In this document: one piece after another, positions 32,984 through 45,900 of the stretch
How the letters are laid out: every line of letters begins with the position of its first letter
Numbering within the stretch: the first letter of the stretch is position 1
Source: Turritopsis dohrnii
Lineage: Eukaryota > Cnidaria > Hydrozoa > Anthoathecata > Oceaniidae
Assembly (NCBI GenBank): GCA_027922465.2
Contig: BQMF02000166.1
Location: 310,001 to 374,000 of the forward strand
DNA: 64,000 nt
Reading direction: 5' to 3'
The notes under the pieces: model-generated
The model's database searches: none
Told to the model about the DNA's origin: nothing
Seen by the model: only the letters and a program-made list of their open reading frames with translations
Position numbers and translations under genes: made by a program

Positions 32984-33394
32984 ACGCGTTTTTTCTTTTA
33001 TAAGTATCAGGTAAATTTGGATCAGCCTCAATTATGCTTAAAGATTTTGAGAATGGAGTCTTAATCCATGCTTATAAACATGGTTAGTCTATCCACACCA
33101 AATAACCACAAATATTGAGTTTCAGTTTATTTTTTGACCATTGTTTTTTATTTATTTTACTGTTTTATTTTCAAACCTATATTGTTATAGTTTTTTTAGC
33201 AAGATGTTGGGTTTTTATATGGTAAATAACAGCAAAAAAGAAAAATGAAATGAGATAAGAGTTATTTTTTGACCATTGTTCATGCTTACACAATTTTTTC
33301 AGGGTCAAAAGTATACTTAGTATATGCTTAAATTTTAGGCAATTATCAGCCTAATTATGCTTATATCCGTTATGCTTATAAAAAAAAAGGTGTA
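32984..33394. mobile_element. MITE with CTTTTTTATAAG-type ends, copy 1
   Basis: The ends acgcgttttttcttttataa and (inverted) tacacctttttttttataag match. About 410 bp of AT-rich DNA with internal near-repeats (gaccattgtt). No target duplication was identified. Confidence 0.65.
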
Positions 33395-33484
33395 GAGACA
33401 AGATAAATATATAAAATAAACCCTATGGTTCGCAAAAACTTTTATCGCTATCACTATCTCTGGTGTCGTTGTCAAAATATACCA

Positions 33485-33882
33485 TACACTCTTTTTTTTT
33501 TATAAGAACAATTTTATAAGAACAATGAGGCTCAAAATGACCAAAAAATAAGAACAATTTAAGAACAGCTCTGAGGCTCAAAATTTTTCTGAAATGTGTT
33601 TTTTTTCTTTTTTCTCCTTTTCTTGTTGAAAAATGTAACAGAAGATATTCTAGTTTTACAGTTTAAAATTAAAAGAATAAAAACTAGGTTCAAAAAGTAA
33701 ACATAAGTATATGATATATGATAATGAAACTGCGAAGCTTTTTGAAACTAGATTTCTGTGTAAAAATAGCCCAAAAATAAGAACAAAATAAGAACAATTT
33801 GAGGCTGCAAGTGGAAAAAAAAATAAGAACAGTTGAACATCAACTCAAATTTCATGGTTCTTATAAAAAAAAAGAGAGTGTA
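33485..33882. mobile_element. MITE with CTTTTTTATAAG-type ends, copy 2
   Basis: The left end is tacactctttttttttttat, then aagaacaa. The right end is the inverse (gttcttataaaaaaaaagag, then agtgta). Inside are several 'aaaataagaacaattt' direct repeats, probably binding sites for the mobilising enzyme. Non-coding. Confidence 0.7.
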
Positions 33883-34353
33883 TTGAAATTGGTCTCTTCT
33901 TCAGTTAATTTGTCGTTGCGTTCAATAGATCTTGTATCACTTTCACAACAGGATCTTTTCTTTGAAGTTCGACATTTCGAACCATTTTGGAGATCTACTC
34001 TTCAAGCCCTATCTGATGATACAATTAGTTTTAGCTTAATAAGAACTTCGAAAATCAACTTTCTAGCAATGACCCTACCCAATTCAAAGCCCTATAAAAA
34101 ATTTTCCCCAGCTTTGCCAGCTTGGCAAAAACCGGCTTTGAAGTCCCATGGGACCATATAATGAGAAAATAAAATAAAAACCCATATATACTAATTGTAT
34201 GGTGACCAAAGATCGCCACCGGACTATCATGCTTTCATAGCTTCCAAAATGAACAATGAAGTTAAACGGTTTAGACTTATTTATATATTTAAATATTTAA
34301 TATGACAAAGGACAAGAGTGAACAATCCTAAATATTAACCTTTTTGGAAAATC

Positions 34354-34945
34354 CGTGAAAATTAATCCACGCGAAAGATTCAAAATCGAGGTCATCCGAG
34401 AAAATTAATCCACGCGAAATTTTTATATTTCCAACCCGCGAAAATTAATCCACGCAGAATTTTCCTTTTTCCACCCGCGAAAATTAATCCAGACAAAATA
34501 TATCAATGATATTGTCCTTAAAGAATCGAAAAAAAATTTTGATTGGTTTAGAAACAGGAGAAAATATCGTTTTTTAAAACTTATAACTTATTTTCAGAAT
34601 ACAGTTGTTGATTCACAATGAAAAACGAAAATACTTTTATTTAAGTTACGCAATATGCTTCACAGCATTTATGCATTTATATTTATAAATATATCTTATG
34701 TTTTTAGAGTTCTTCTGTAACCATTTTATCTTTTGTCTTTTCTTTTTGGTTAACAATCTAAGATGATTACTGCATACTTTTCTTGTGTTTATTTTACGAT
34801 TTTAAGATTTTTCCTCATCCGCGAAAATAAATCCAAGCAGAATATCCCTTTTTCATTTCATCCGCGAAAATTAATCCACGCGAAATTAGGTCGAAAGAGG
34901 TGTCCGCGAAATTATGTTCACGCGAAAATTAATCCACGTAAAGTA
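34354..34945. repeat. Cluster of GCGAAAATTAATCCACGCG motifs
   Basis: About four copies of cgcgaaaattaatccacgcg-like words at 34354-34500 and four more at 34812-34945, with 300 bp of unrelated AT-rich DNA between. The layout resembles the subterminal repeats of a transposon. True ends were not found. The GAAATTTTCGCGG words of the MITE at 17371 are similar in style. Confidence 0.55.
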
Positions 34946-35014
34946 ATTAAATCGATTAATAATGGTTTCGTCAGGGATATGTTGTTTCGTACATGGTTCT
35001 TCCAACAGCCCAAT

Positions 35015-36320
35015 CTACGATTTATAATGGTTTCGTACATGGTTCTTCCAACAGCCCAATCTACGGGAGGGATATTCAAAAGTCATTTCATCAACCACTA
35101 ATTTACAAAAATCAAATATATGTTCATTATTGAATCCACGTTCAAGTGAGGTAGCTTCTTCATGGAAATTCAAATCCGCCAAAACAGCCTCAATTTTTTC
35201 TCTTGTTACACGTTTTTTTTTACAAGCAACACATTTATAAGCAACACTAGTAAATTTTCTCAAAAAGTTAAGCAACAGTACTACAAGGATCTTACATAAA
35301 TTAGCAACATGAAATTTTGAAATAATGCAGCACTAGCATAGCTAAAGCACATTTTTTAAAATTGCCACACTAGGTGGTTACACTAGGTTGCAGTACTGTG
35401 TCCTACAATTTGTACTTAAATACTTAAGCTTACACAAAGGGTATTCAAGACTGGAAATACATATTTTTTTAATTAATGGTTAGCAACAAATTAAGCAACA
35501 TTACTACTAAAAAATGATCATTTTATAAGCAACATTACTTCTAACGTCTGACCTTGGTTGCTTATAAAAAAAAACGTGTACCAACATTGCAGAATCTGCA
35601 TAGCCCTTGGTTTCCGGTAAGAAGTACGGCTCATCAGGAATTCCGTGCACTTGACAATTTTTCGACTTTTTGATGTGATGACTGTTCCATTCATCTTTAA
35701 CGTTGTCTAAATCCTTTTGTAATAGCTTAGAATAAACAAACCATACACAGTCCAAATGTTACGAGCTCCCTGGACTAAGTTTTCCATCGTCTACAAGATC
35801 TTTAAAATAACCAATAACCCAATCTGTATAACCACGACGTTGATGTGACCACCAGTTTTCTATCCTTTGGTTTATAGACTTACCATAACGGTGTGCTTTC
35901 TCATCACCATGAAAATATTCTTCAACGGTTTTTAAGAAATAACTGGCTGGAATCGCAGGGTTGTTTTTTGATTTAAAAACTTGCATCCATAAACTTTTTC
36001 TGGAAAACCCATCAACGCAGCAGTGGATGGGTAATCCATAGGGCTTATTGTCATACCCATCGATATGCGAGGTAGAATTGGGGCCATGGGAAGTATATGC
36101 GCGTCTTTTAAATTTTTTGGATTTCCTTAGTTCTGGCCCCTCTGGATTGATCTCCTTTAGAAGTGTCATTACAGCTTGTTCCACATTCCCCGATAACAAA
36201 TTGACACGAAGGTCCACGGATTTCATTTGACATGATCTGTTTGAGCGGTCCTTCTATCACCACATCAAGGTTGTTTTTCCGCAACCCATAGTCTTTTAAT
36301 CTTCTTTTCAACGTCCTCAA
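35015..36320 (-). pseudogene. rve-type integrase-core protein (internally deleted, interrupted)
   Basis: Frames in order: an HTH-like LKRRLKDYGLRKNNLDVVIE (36320), a frame change, then the core with NSTSHIDGYDNKPYGLPIHC and CVDGFSRKSLWMQVF, and QRIENWWSHQRRGYTDWVIG. This matches the integrase-core family common in invertebrate transposons. The segment that should carry the second catalytic Asp (TDCGTENG-like) is missing between TVEEYFHG and DEKAHRYG. An in-frame TAA at 35759-35761 separates it from CVWFVYSKLLQKDL, where the same frame continues. A MITE (35207-35580) then splits the C-terminus, which resumes at 35200 (VTREKIEAVL). Inactive. Confidence 0.75.
35207..35580. mobile_element. MITE with CTTTTTTATAAG-type ends, copy 3
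   Basis: Inverted ends TACACGTTTTTTTTTACAAG and TACACGTTTTTTTTTATAAG. Many 'agcaacat' repeats inside (cf. 'aagaaca' in copy 2). 374 bp, inserted in the integrase frame. Confidence 0.75.
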
Positions 36321-36596
36321 ACTGATTTGAATACCATGTATATGCTTTAAAAATAAAACTAGAAGCCATTAGGCTTGAACAATTTCCGCATCAGCCCTTG
36401 AGAAAATTGCTTTAGGATAATTTTCAACATATCTGAATGACTTGTACACTGACTAATAATTTGATATAGTCTGGAATTCATCAAATTACTCCCTTCTTTA
36501 ATTTATTTAATTTAATCTTGACAGCTTTGCAATTCACTATGATGTTTCGGGGCCAGAAAAACAGTTCACCAATATCTTACGCATGATGTTTATTCA

Positions 36597-38520
36597 TGAA
36601 AATTGAAGATTTTTCGAAATTTGGTCCAAATATGGCCCAAATCGTCCAATTTTAGTCAAATCTGACAAAATGACTGTCAAATTTGAAATCAGCACCTTTC
36701 AAATGTAATCCATGCAAAATTTCATGAAATTTGAAGAACTTTCGAAATTTGGTCCAAATTTGGGGCCCAAATTCTCCAATTTTAGTCAATTCTGACAAAA
36801 TGACTGTCAGATTTGAAATCAGCACCTTTCAAATGTAATCCATGCAAAATTTCATGAAATTTGAAGAACTTTCGAAATTTGGTCCAAATTTGGCCCAAAT
36901 TGTCCAATTTTAGTCAAATCTGACAAAATGATTGCCAGAACTGAAATCAGCACCTTTCAAATGTAATCCATGCAAAATTTCATGAAATTTGAAGAACTTT
37001 CGAAATTTGGTCCAAATTTGGGGCCCAAATTCTCCAATTTTAGTCAATTCTGACAAAATGATTGCCAGAATTGAAATCAGCACCTTTCAAATGTAATCCA
37101 TGCAAAATTTCATGAAATTTGAAGAACTTTCGAAATTTGGTCCAAATTTGGCCCAAATTGTCCAATTTTAGTCAATTCTGACAAAATGACTGTCAAATTT
37201 GAAATCAGCACCTTTCAATTATAATACATGCAAAATTTCATGAAATTTGAAGAACTTTCGAAATTTGGTCCAAATTTGGGGTCCAAATTCTCCAATTTTA
37301 GTCAATTCTGACAAAATGACTGTCAGATTTGAAATCAGCACCTTTCAAATGTAATCCATGCAAAATTTCATGAAATTTGAAGAACTTTCGAAATTTGGTC
37401 CAAATTTGGCCCAAATTGTCCAATTTTAGTCAAATCTGACAAAATGATTGCCAGAATTGAAATCAGCACCTTTCAAATGTAATCCATGCAAAATTTCATG
37501 AAATTTGAAGAACTTTCGAAATTTGGTCCAAATTTGGGGCCCAAATTGTCCAATTTTAGTCAATTCTGACAAAATGATTGCCAGAATTGAAATCAGCACC
37601 TTTCAAATGTAATCCATGCAAAATTTCATGAAATTTGAAAAACTTTCGAAATTTGGTCCAAATTTGGCCCAAATTGTCCAATTTTAGTCAATTCTGACAA
37701 AATGACTGTCAAATTTGAAATCAGCACCTTTCAATTATAATACATGCAAAATTTCATGAAATTTGAAGAACTTTCGAAATTTGGTCCAAATTTGGGGTCC
37801 AAATTCTCAAATTTTAGTCAATTCTGACAAAATGACTGTCAGATTTGAAATCAGCACCTTTCAAATGTAATCCATGCAAAATTTCATGAAATTTGAAGAA
37901 CTTTCGAAATTTGGTCCAAATTTGGCCCAAATTGTCCAATTTTAGTCAAATCTGACAAAATGATTGCCAGAATTGAAATCAGCACCTTTCAAATGTAATC
38001 CATGCAAAATTTCATGAAATTTGAAGAACTTTCGAAATTTGGTCCAAATTTGGCCCAAATTGTCCAATTTTAGTCAATTCTGACAAAATGACTGTCAAAT
38101 TTGAAATCAGCACCTTTCAATTATAATACATGCAAAATTTCATGAAATTTGAAGAACTTTCGAAATTTGGTCCAAATTTGGGGTCCAAATTCTCCAATTT
38201 TAGTCAATTCTGACAAAATGACTGTCAGATTTGAAATCAGCACCTTTCAAATGTAATCCATGCAAAATTTCATGAAATTTGAAGAACTTTCGAAATTTGG
38301 TCCAAATTTGGCCCACATTGTCCAATTTTAGTCATTCTGACAAAATGACTGTCAAATTTGAAATCAGCACCTTCCAATTATAATACATGCAAAATTTCAT
38401 GAAATTTGAAGAACTTTCGAAATTTGGTCCAAATTGTCCAATTTTAGTCAAGTCTGACAAAATATGACCGTCAACTTCTAAATCAGCACCTTGTCGAAAT
38501 TGCCCAATTTTAGTCAAACC
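36597..38520. repeat. Satellite array, about 129-bp unit, roughly 15 copies
   Basis: A unit marked by gaaatcagcacctttcaa, tgcaaaatttcatgaaattt, gaactttcgaaatttggtcc and ttttagtcaa recurs about every 127-130 bp. Two variant types (ggggcccaaattctcc and ggcccaaattgtcc) mostly alternate. A third mark, aattataatacatgc, occurs near 37215, 37733, 38119 and 38377, spaced about 4, 3 and 2 units. The array edges degrade. Confidence 0.95.
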
Positions 38521-39980
38521 TGTCCTAAGTTCCTAGCATAGGTCAGTCATTAACTATTCTGAATAAACAAACAATCCGAAATCCGAACGGACTTTCCGAA
38601 AACGACGAATAACTGTGACAGAGATAGTGTAAACCAAACAATTTCCTACGCTATAAGCGCGGAAATTGAATAATTGACTTGTATTGAATACCCCTTTGAA
38701 AATTATATTCTATTATCTCCTTCTCACTTTCAAGGGTTAGTCAAACAACACGTTTCTCTACAAAATGTTTGATCATCTGAGAGGAATACATCGCATTTGT
38801 AGCAAAACAATAATTTATGACCACCACAACCTCATAAGGAGTATGGAGATAAAGATTGAATGGATATCATCGTGTGTTTCAACTGTCAAAAGAAATCGTG
38901 ATACCTGCAAAATAAAATCGCGACACCTGACAATTGAAATCGCGACACTTAATACAGAAATTACGACACTTAATATTGAAATCCCGATATCTGAAAAAAG
39001 AAACAATGACTTGCCCTTATCGGCTTCCATAGATATTGCTATGTATTCACTGAGAAAATATTTTCAGCGCCAAAAAATATTTCAAGATAAATCACTAGGG
39101 ATAAATTTTCGAAGCTCGTTTGTTCGGACATGTTTTGTAGCGAATTCATTTCCAACAGCATCAAAGTCGATTTGGTCTGTCAAGTCCTTGTGTTGTCAGT
39201 ATAGCAGCCAGATTATTCTTGGCGGTGATCGTCGAGCCAAGTTTTGAAACGTCTGGCTGCAGAGAACGACAGAACAGCCTAAGCCTGAATTTTCTGATGA
39301 AATAAGAACAATTCTTAATAAGAACAACTCATAGGAATTCTCACACTGGCAAATGGTTTAGAAGTTGTTTGTTTTTTCACCTTGCATACTAATATCGGGT
39401 CATTTCCGAACAGCAACGATGCTTTTAAACAGTTGTTTTAAAAACATTATTTTACTGTAGTTCCATAAATAAGAACAAAATGAGGCTGAAATGTGAAACT
39501 GCGTTCTTAAACCTAAGAACAAAATAAGGACAATTCAGGCTGAAAAAGGGTAAAAAAAATAAGAACAGCCGGCCTCAGGTCAGATATTACTGGTTCTTAT
39601 AAAAAAAAAGCGTGTAATGCTTTATCGATAATTTTCTGCAAACAGCTTGGACAACTTCTATTATAAGCATTATATCAGGCTGAAATCGGAATTTTGCTTA
39701 AGCATGAGGCTGGATCCAAAAATACCCCATGCTTATAAAAGAAAAAGAGTGTAATGAAAAATATCTCTTTATCAAACAGCTAATAAGCAATTGAGTACGT
39801 CTAGTTATGTCATAAAACTACATAGGATTCAAGAATGACCAAGTATATAGAATATATTCAATCCTATTAAAATAATATTTACAAAAACAGGAGATTTTCT
39901 TGTCACGTATTGTCTAAGAAGCGAAAATTAGAAAATTAGCGAACATGTCACATGGCTTCCATAAAACATATCTGAGATAG
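38521..39980. other. No gene; MITE-type ends near the HMMR 3' end
   Basis: Right ends of the CTTATAAAAAAAAA MITE family occur at 39592-39616 and 39729-39753, with internal aataagaaca and gcttataa words. Left ends were not located. The frame at 38765-39247 has repetitive 'IEIATLNTEITTLNIEI'-like low-complexity sequence but no similarity, and I do not call it. The HMMR 3' untranslated region should start at 39980 downward. Confidence 0.5.
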
Positions 39981-42900
39981 CTACATACGAGGTTGTAAAG
40001 GCTTCTTAGCGTTCTCTTTGTCCACGTGTGAAAAAGCTTTCGTTCGATCGAATTTTCGAGTAGAAGCTTCGAGCTGAGATAATTTTAGTTTGTCTTTAGA
40101 AGACATGGTCCGCAGTTTCATCACTTCCTGAAACAAAAACCAATCACAAACGTCCATTTTGGTAGATCATACAAAAAAAACACTAATGGCAAAAATAACG
40201 TACAGATTTTAATGAGAGATTTTCTTCTTTCAGTTTCCGTATGTGATGAATCTTTTGCTTGTTGTTCTGGTGTCCAAGTATTTGTGCGTACTTTTCCGAA
40301 AGTTTGGTCATCTCTTGTTGCGTGAAAGCGTTCGCACTCAGCAATATTTGACGTTCATTTTCGAATTCATTCAGCTGGCACTAAAAAAATATATTCAGCT
40401 GATGAGGCACGTGAGTATAGTAATGAGCACGCCTCTTCGTAAAAAGCGAAAAAAACAATGTGAAAAAAACATTTCATATTTCACTCGGATTTTTTTTTTA
40501 TCACACTGCAGATGTTTTTTACTTTCGCAGATTTCTCGAAATTTAATTCCCAAATTTTGTTAGGCGTTATCTTATTCGGTACCTGCGTAATGTCGGTATA
40601 ACACTAACAATCCTATGTGTTTTGAGTAGTTCAACCGATGTTATATATATGAACGGTTCACTTTTGCTGAAGATTGACCAGTAACAGGTCATGAAACTTT
40701 AAGTACAAAAAACACTGTTGTTTTTTCTGACTTATATATATGAACCGCTCCAATTCTCTCGAAGTTTTCATTTTAGCCGAACCGACATTTGATACTTATT
40801 TCCTTTTTTATGTTATTTATTCATTGTATCCAGGCTAGAAATATTATGATAAACAATCTGTTTACTTTCTTTGAAGGTTCCGAAGCTTATTTCACAAAAT
40901 CCTCAAATTTTCAAATTCAAGCCACATGTGAATCTTAATCATTTAAATCTATGAATATAAATGCCGCGTTTTTAATGTCACCATGTACACCGATGTCCGT
41001 TTAGCTGACCAATACAGTTGCAATACAAAGTGCACACTATGTTTGCACTCTGTTGGAGATTAGTTTCAACCAATGAACTTATCATGTAGACCTTACCATG
41101 AAAGGAGAAACTTTCCGTTCAAGGTCACCGTACTTTGCTTGCCATCTAAAAAAAAAAAAAAAAAAAAAATAAAAAATAAAAATTGATTATTATTTTTGCA
41201 GCAGAACTTTTATGATTTTAATGTCCCTGTATTTGATTACATCATGATAAACATTTGATTACATCATGATAAACATTTGATTACATGATAAACATAGCAA
41301 AAACCCTCCACAAAATACGTTATATTTGCGTGGTTAGAAACCCTCTCATCTTTACAACTCGTATTTTATTTCATGTGGTGTTGTACCCTGCTACCCTACA
41401 TTAAAACCCATGGATCTATCGTTTTTTTACGACTTAGAAATTTGCATTATGAAAACGGCCCTCGAATTTAGAAACACGATCCCCTGAACGCTTTCTCCAA
41501 AATCTACAACAGAGATCAATGCATAAACTATTATGAAACTATTGCTATCCATGTTCCGAGGAAAATTTATTATTTTATTAGTACATGGAGTAATATAGTA
41601 TCAATTTTTTTAAAAGCAGTATTGGCCTTTAAAAAGCGGTGCATATATTGTACATTGCTGAAAGAGAAAGATTTCTTGATGAAAGTAACCCCGAACATTT
41701 TGTAAAGTAATCTATGTCATTCATTTAATCAATTAAGAAAACACGATTGTACTTTGACATGCTGGTAACTTTAACCTGATTGTTCAAGCTATACAAACGT
41801 TGAAGAATGATCGAAACTTGAAAAACCTTGAAGAAGAGCTGCAAATCTATACATAAACTTAAATGCATTGGTCATGTATAGGCGTCGAATACTAAACCTG
41901 GTTCGTAATAAAGCGAAATATCTTGAACAAGAGTATGGAAAGAGAATATATTGAATATTCTTCTTGGAAAACCAAGCTACGAAAATAGTATCTCCTTAAA
42001 TCTAAATGGGACAATTTTATCTGAATTACAAAGCATAAAACTGCTATGTATCGCTTTTGACAACTGTCCCTCCTTCACTAAGCATATACGTAATCTGTAT
42101 CGGAAAGCTAATGCCAAGATTTACGCTTTTACATACTTGTCTGTCGTGTGGGTAATTTCAAAATTGTCACAAACATTTTAATTTACAATTTAATGATTGT
42201 CTGTTAGTTTTAGGGTTTTCAAGTAAAACATCGAACATCGAAATGTTTTGGGTGATAAATCTGAAGTTATCAAAAGCATGATCATCATCACCGATTTCTC
42301 CCACATGAAAACTTCACATCATAATTCGGGTTGTTAACTTACAGGTACATTGACGCTTAATTGTGGCATGGGATTGTATAGACACCACTTCATTTATGAA
42401 TTTAAAACAGCCTGAAACAGTCTGTATCCGTTATGCTTCGCTCCTGTTGACTTAGCTATATTAGTCATTATTTAGCAGTACTATCGACCAAATAAAGTTT
42501 AAATAAATCAAAAATAAAAATGAGGAGTAATAGGGTATAACATTTTGATGTGGTGGTCATAACATTTATACTGAAACCACATTCTGGAAACGGTTTTAGT
42601 GGTTGCCATAACAATGAAATCGAATTCATTTTGTATATTATTGCTACCAATAAATAGCCAACACGTCAACAATTTTCAGGCGATATTAATTAACAAGAAT
42701 TTGTGACCACCACTTGAAAATGTTTTTTCGTGTGCAAGAAACACAGAAGTCACAACAGTAACATAACATTTTGAAAATGGTATGGAAAAGAAAATTATAA
42801 ACTTCCGAGCTATAAAAGAAAATCGAAGCGCATTTTTGCAAACCAGTTTTTCGCAGAAATTCTGAAATACTTCTAGTACAAGAAGACAGCCAAAGTACGT

Positions 42901-45900
42901 ACAGGGACAGCTCCTCTTCTAGTTCACGAATTCTCATCTCGTTACCAGTCCTACAAAACAAAATAGTCTAAAAGTTAACAAGTCACTATGTATTAACTAG
43001 TATTTAATAGACCGAAAAAAAAAAGAAAAAAAAAAGTTCCACTTAAAGAATCTCTTAGGCTGGTTCCGGTAGCGATATCAAAAAATCTGGGTCTTTCTTA
43101 AGGAAAGCCTCGTGTCAGCACTTTATGTTTTATGGCGGTTATGGATATGGCGGTAGAAAGGTTGATTCAAAAAAGTTTGAAAAAATTCGTGTTGCAAATA
43201 ATCACGTGATAAATTTTGGACACACGGAAAGAAAAAAAGGTTCAGTGAATCCAATGAAAAAAAGTTCTTTCAGTGAATCCAATAAAAACCATTACATGTT
43301 TTCTTTGGAAATTTTTTCCACACTTGAATGTTTTAATGAAAACTATTTCTTGGGAATTCGCAAATCTTACAGATTTCTTTTTTTGATTTCTGTGATTTCT
43401 TTTGCTTGCCGTTATAAACAGCTTAGGCCTCTCCGAAGAATATGCCATATTGACGAGAGGGGTATATAAACTTTGCACACTTTAATAACTGATATTACTC
43501 CTGCCTATCAGACCCTATATTGTCCGCGCATTCGATGTTGTAGCGTAAAATGAACTATACAAACAATGATGTTTCTTATAAAAGAAACAAGAGGCGCGCA
43601 ATAATGCGACTAATTATTTCCCAGGAATTGTCGCTTTCAAATGAAGTTAGCATTCGGGAAGCTGAATACTCTTATCAATAAATTCATGATAAATGAAATT
43701 GATAATTCAAAGAAATGTTCTTAAAAAAAGAGAACACTGCGGAGACTTTCATCAACAATTTCCTCATATTTTTATTACATCTCTTTCCCTATGAGAAGGG
43801 TCTGATTTCATAAGGCCTGACTTGTTTGGCTAGCTTTCAGCCTGGCATTATATTATCATTTCTCATTTTTTGCCCTTTTATTTCGACTGCCATCTTGAAA
43901 ATAAAACTCGCTAACAACACATTTTTCCTTAGCCAGGAGACCCAGCCACATTCTCTCAAAATCGAGAAGTAGCTGGGTTCAACCTCTGACAGTTGATAAA
44001 TTAGTATGAAGAAATTAAAATTCAAAATTTTAAAAATTGGCGGTTAACATGCATACATATTACGTTTACGGCATAAACATTACGAATAATTAAATGAATT
44101 AAATATGGCTGAAACATCTACAAATGAAAAACTTTGAAGTTTATAGTATAATAACTTCTTGATAAAAAAGAAGAACGAGAAGGAGCTCCCCTCTGCTTGA
44201 GTGAAAGGAATTACAGTATAAAACAAATTTTAAAAAGCAACTTAGTTTCTCAGGATAATGTTACTTTGTATTGAATCTATTGACGAATTAATAAATATAA
44301 ATAAAGAAATCAAATAGCTTTAAACTTAAAAAAAACTTTCAAAATTATATCGCATAAAAGTAACCTCTTGCTGTAGCGTATATATTTCATTACTCCGTCT
44401 ACCCTATTTGTTGTTTTCGCTGTGGTTAACCAAACAAAGATAACAATTTCACGTCTTAGCCCAGCACTTCAAAATGAAAGTTTTAATTCATCTGTAGTAA
44501 ACTAGCATGTAGCTTTAGCTAAAAAAATGCCCCCGCACTCAAGCATTTCAATTTGTATACACAGCAAGCTATACATTGCAAGCTATACAACGGAAATAGA
44601 CATAAGTTTTGTTCGAAAACAAATGTTTTGGTTTATTGTGGGTCTGGCAAGTGGCATACTTATATGCTTAAATATTTCGACAAAGCCAGTTTTTTAGGAA
44701 GCATCAAAATCGTTTTAGAACTGTCTCGCATTACGATCACGAGACGAGTAGCATTTAACACTTAATTTGTAACATCTAATGCATCGAAACAGGTATACAA
44801 TAACACCCTTCATTCAAAGAGTTGACATGATGGCATCAATTGAACTTCAGGACAAACTCGATAATTGAAAAACTATTTAATCAGCCAACGGTCATTTAAA
44901 GAACAAGCAATGTTTTATGACGTCATTTCTATTGTTTTGAAAGAATAAGGGTGAAGGGAGATAAAAAAATTAAGATGGATGCTTTTGTAAAACTTTTCAA
45001 AGTAACAAATATATACATTTTAACTTTTGATAACATTGTATAAACACAATAAAAACAAGAAGAATTGTGAGCATGATCATTTTGAAATGGGAGATCAGAT
45101 TTGAAAACTCATTGACAGATGGTCTTCACGGTTTTTCACTTACATTAGAATTGAGTTAAACTTTCTTTACGATAACTTTTCCAATTACAAGAACAATTAA
45201 TTGTTCATATGAAACAATAGTTAAAAGTTTTACAATACAACAAATAGTTTAATGAGTAGTGTAACCATGTGGCATAGTGTAGCAGTGGCGGTATTTCAAA
45301 ACTAACTTGGAATATGCAAACCAAATAGATCTAAACTTAAACAGATGAAAATCTGCTCAAAACTTTGTTACTTTTTGTTATCTCTTAGGCCTAAGTCACA
45401 CTGATGCTAATATACCTTTCAAAAAGTGTAAATAAGGCTTAACAAGTAATACCAGAAAGTATTTGCTACAAACAAAAGAAATGTGTGAACTGAAACCATG
45501 GATACGTATTTTATAATCAAATACGTATTTTATAATCAAAATAAGATTCTGTAAGAGCCAAAAGAAAAAAAAAACTTTTTAAAAAAAATCTATTAGAAAT
45601 CTCTGTTTCAAACTTTGATTCAAAACTTAAAAAAAGCCAAAGTTTACATAAAAGAAACAAGAAAAAATATAGAAAGGTTTTATTGATCGTGATCACACTA
45701 GGTTTGGAGGACAGTTAAAGAAGAAAAACACGAAGAACGACAATTTGTAAATATGGCTTTCTTTACATACACAGAAATCCAATTTAAATATTTTTAAGGC
45801 AAGATCCGCCAATAATCAGTGCATTAAATAAAATTAATTGAATGAAAGATTTAGAGTTAAAACATATACAAAAATAAAATTTATGGTTGGCAAAATTTCA

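Noticed and set aside
33799..34161. 120-codon frame at the MITE edge
   Set aside because: Begins inside MITE copy 2 and runs into flanking DNA with no recognisable domain.
36597..38520. CRISPR-like array
   Set aside because: Units are contiguous 129-bp repeats without unique spacers, in a eukaryotic genome: a satellite.
38765..39247. 160-codon plus-strand frame
   Set aside because: Low-complexity repeated Ile/Thr/Glu stretch and no conserved motif; overlaps an equally poor minus-strand frame.
43125..43469. 114-codon frame with Gly/Tyr-rich start
   Set aside because: In an HMMR intron; no conserved domain, and similar overlapping frames exist on the other strand.
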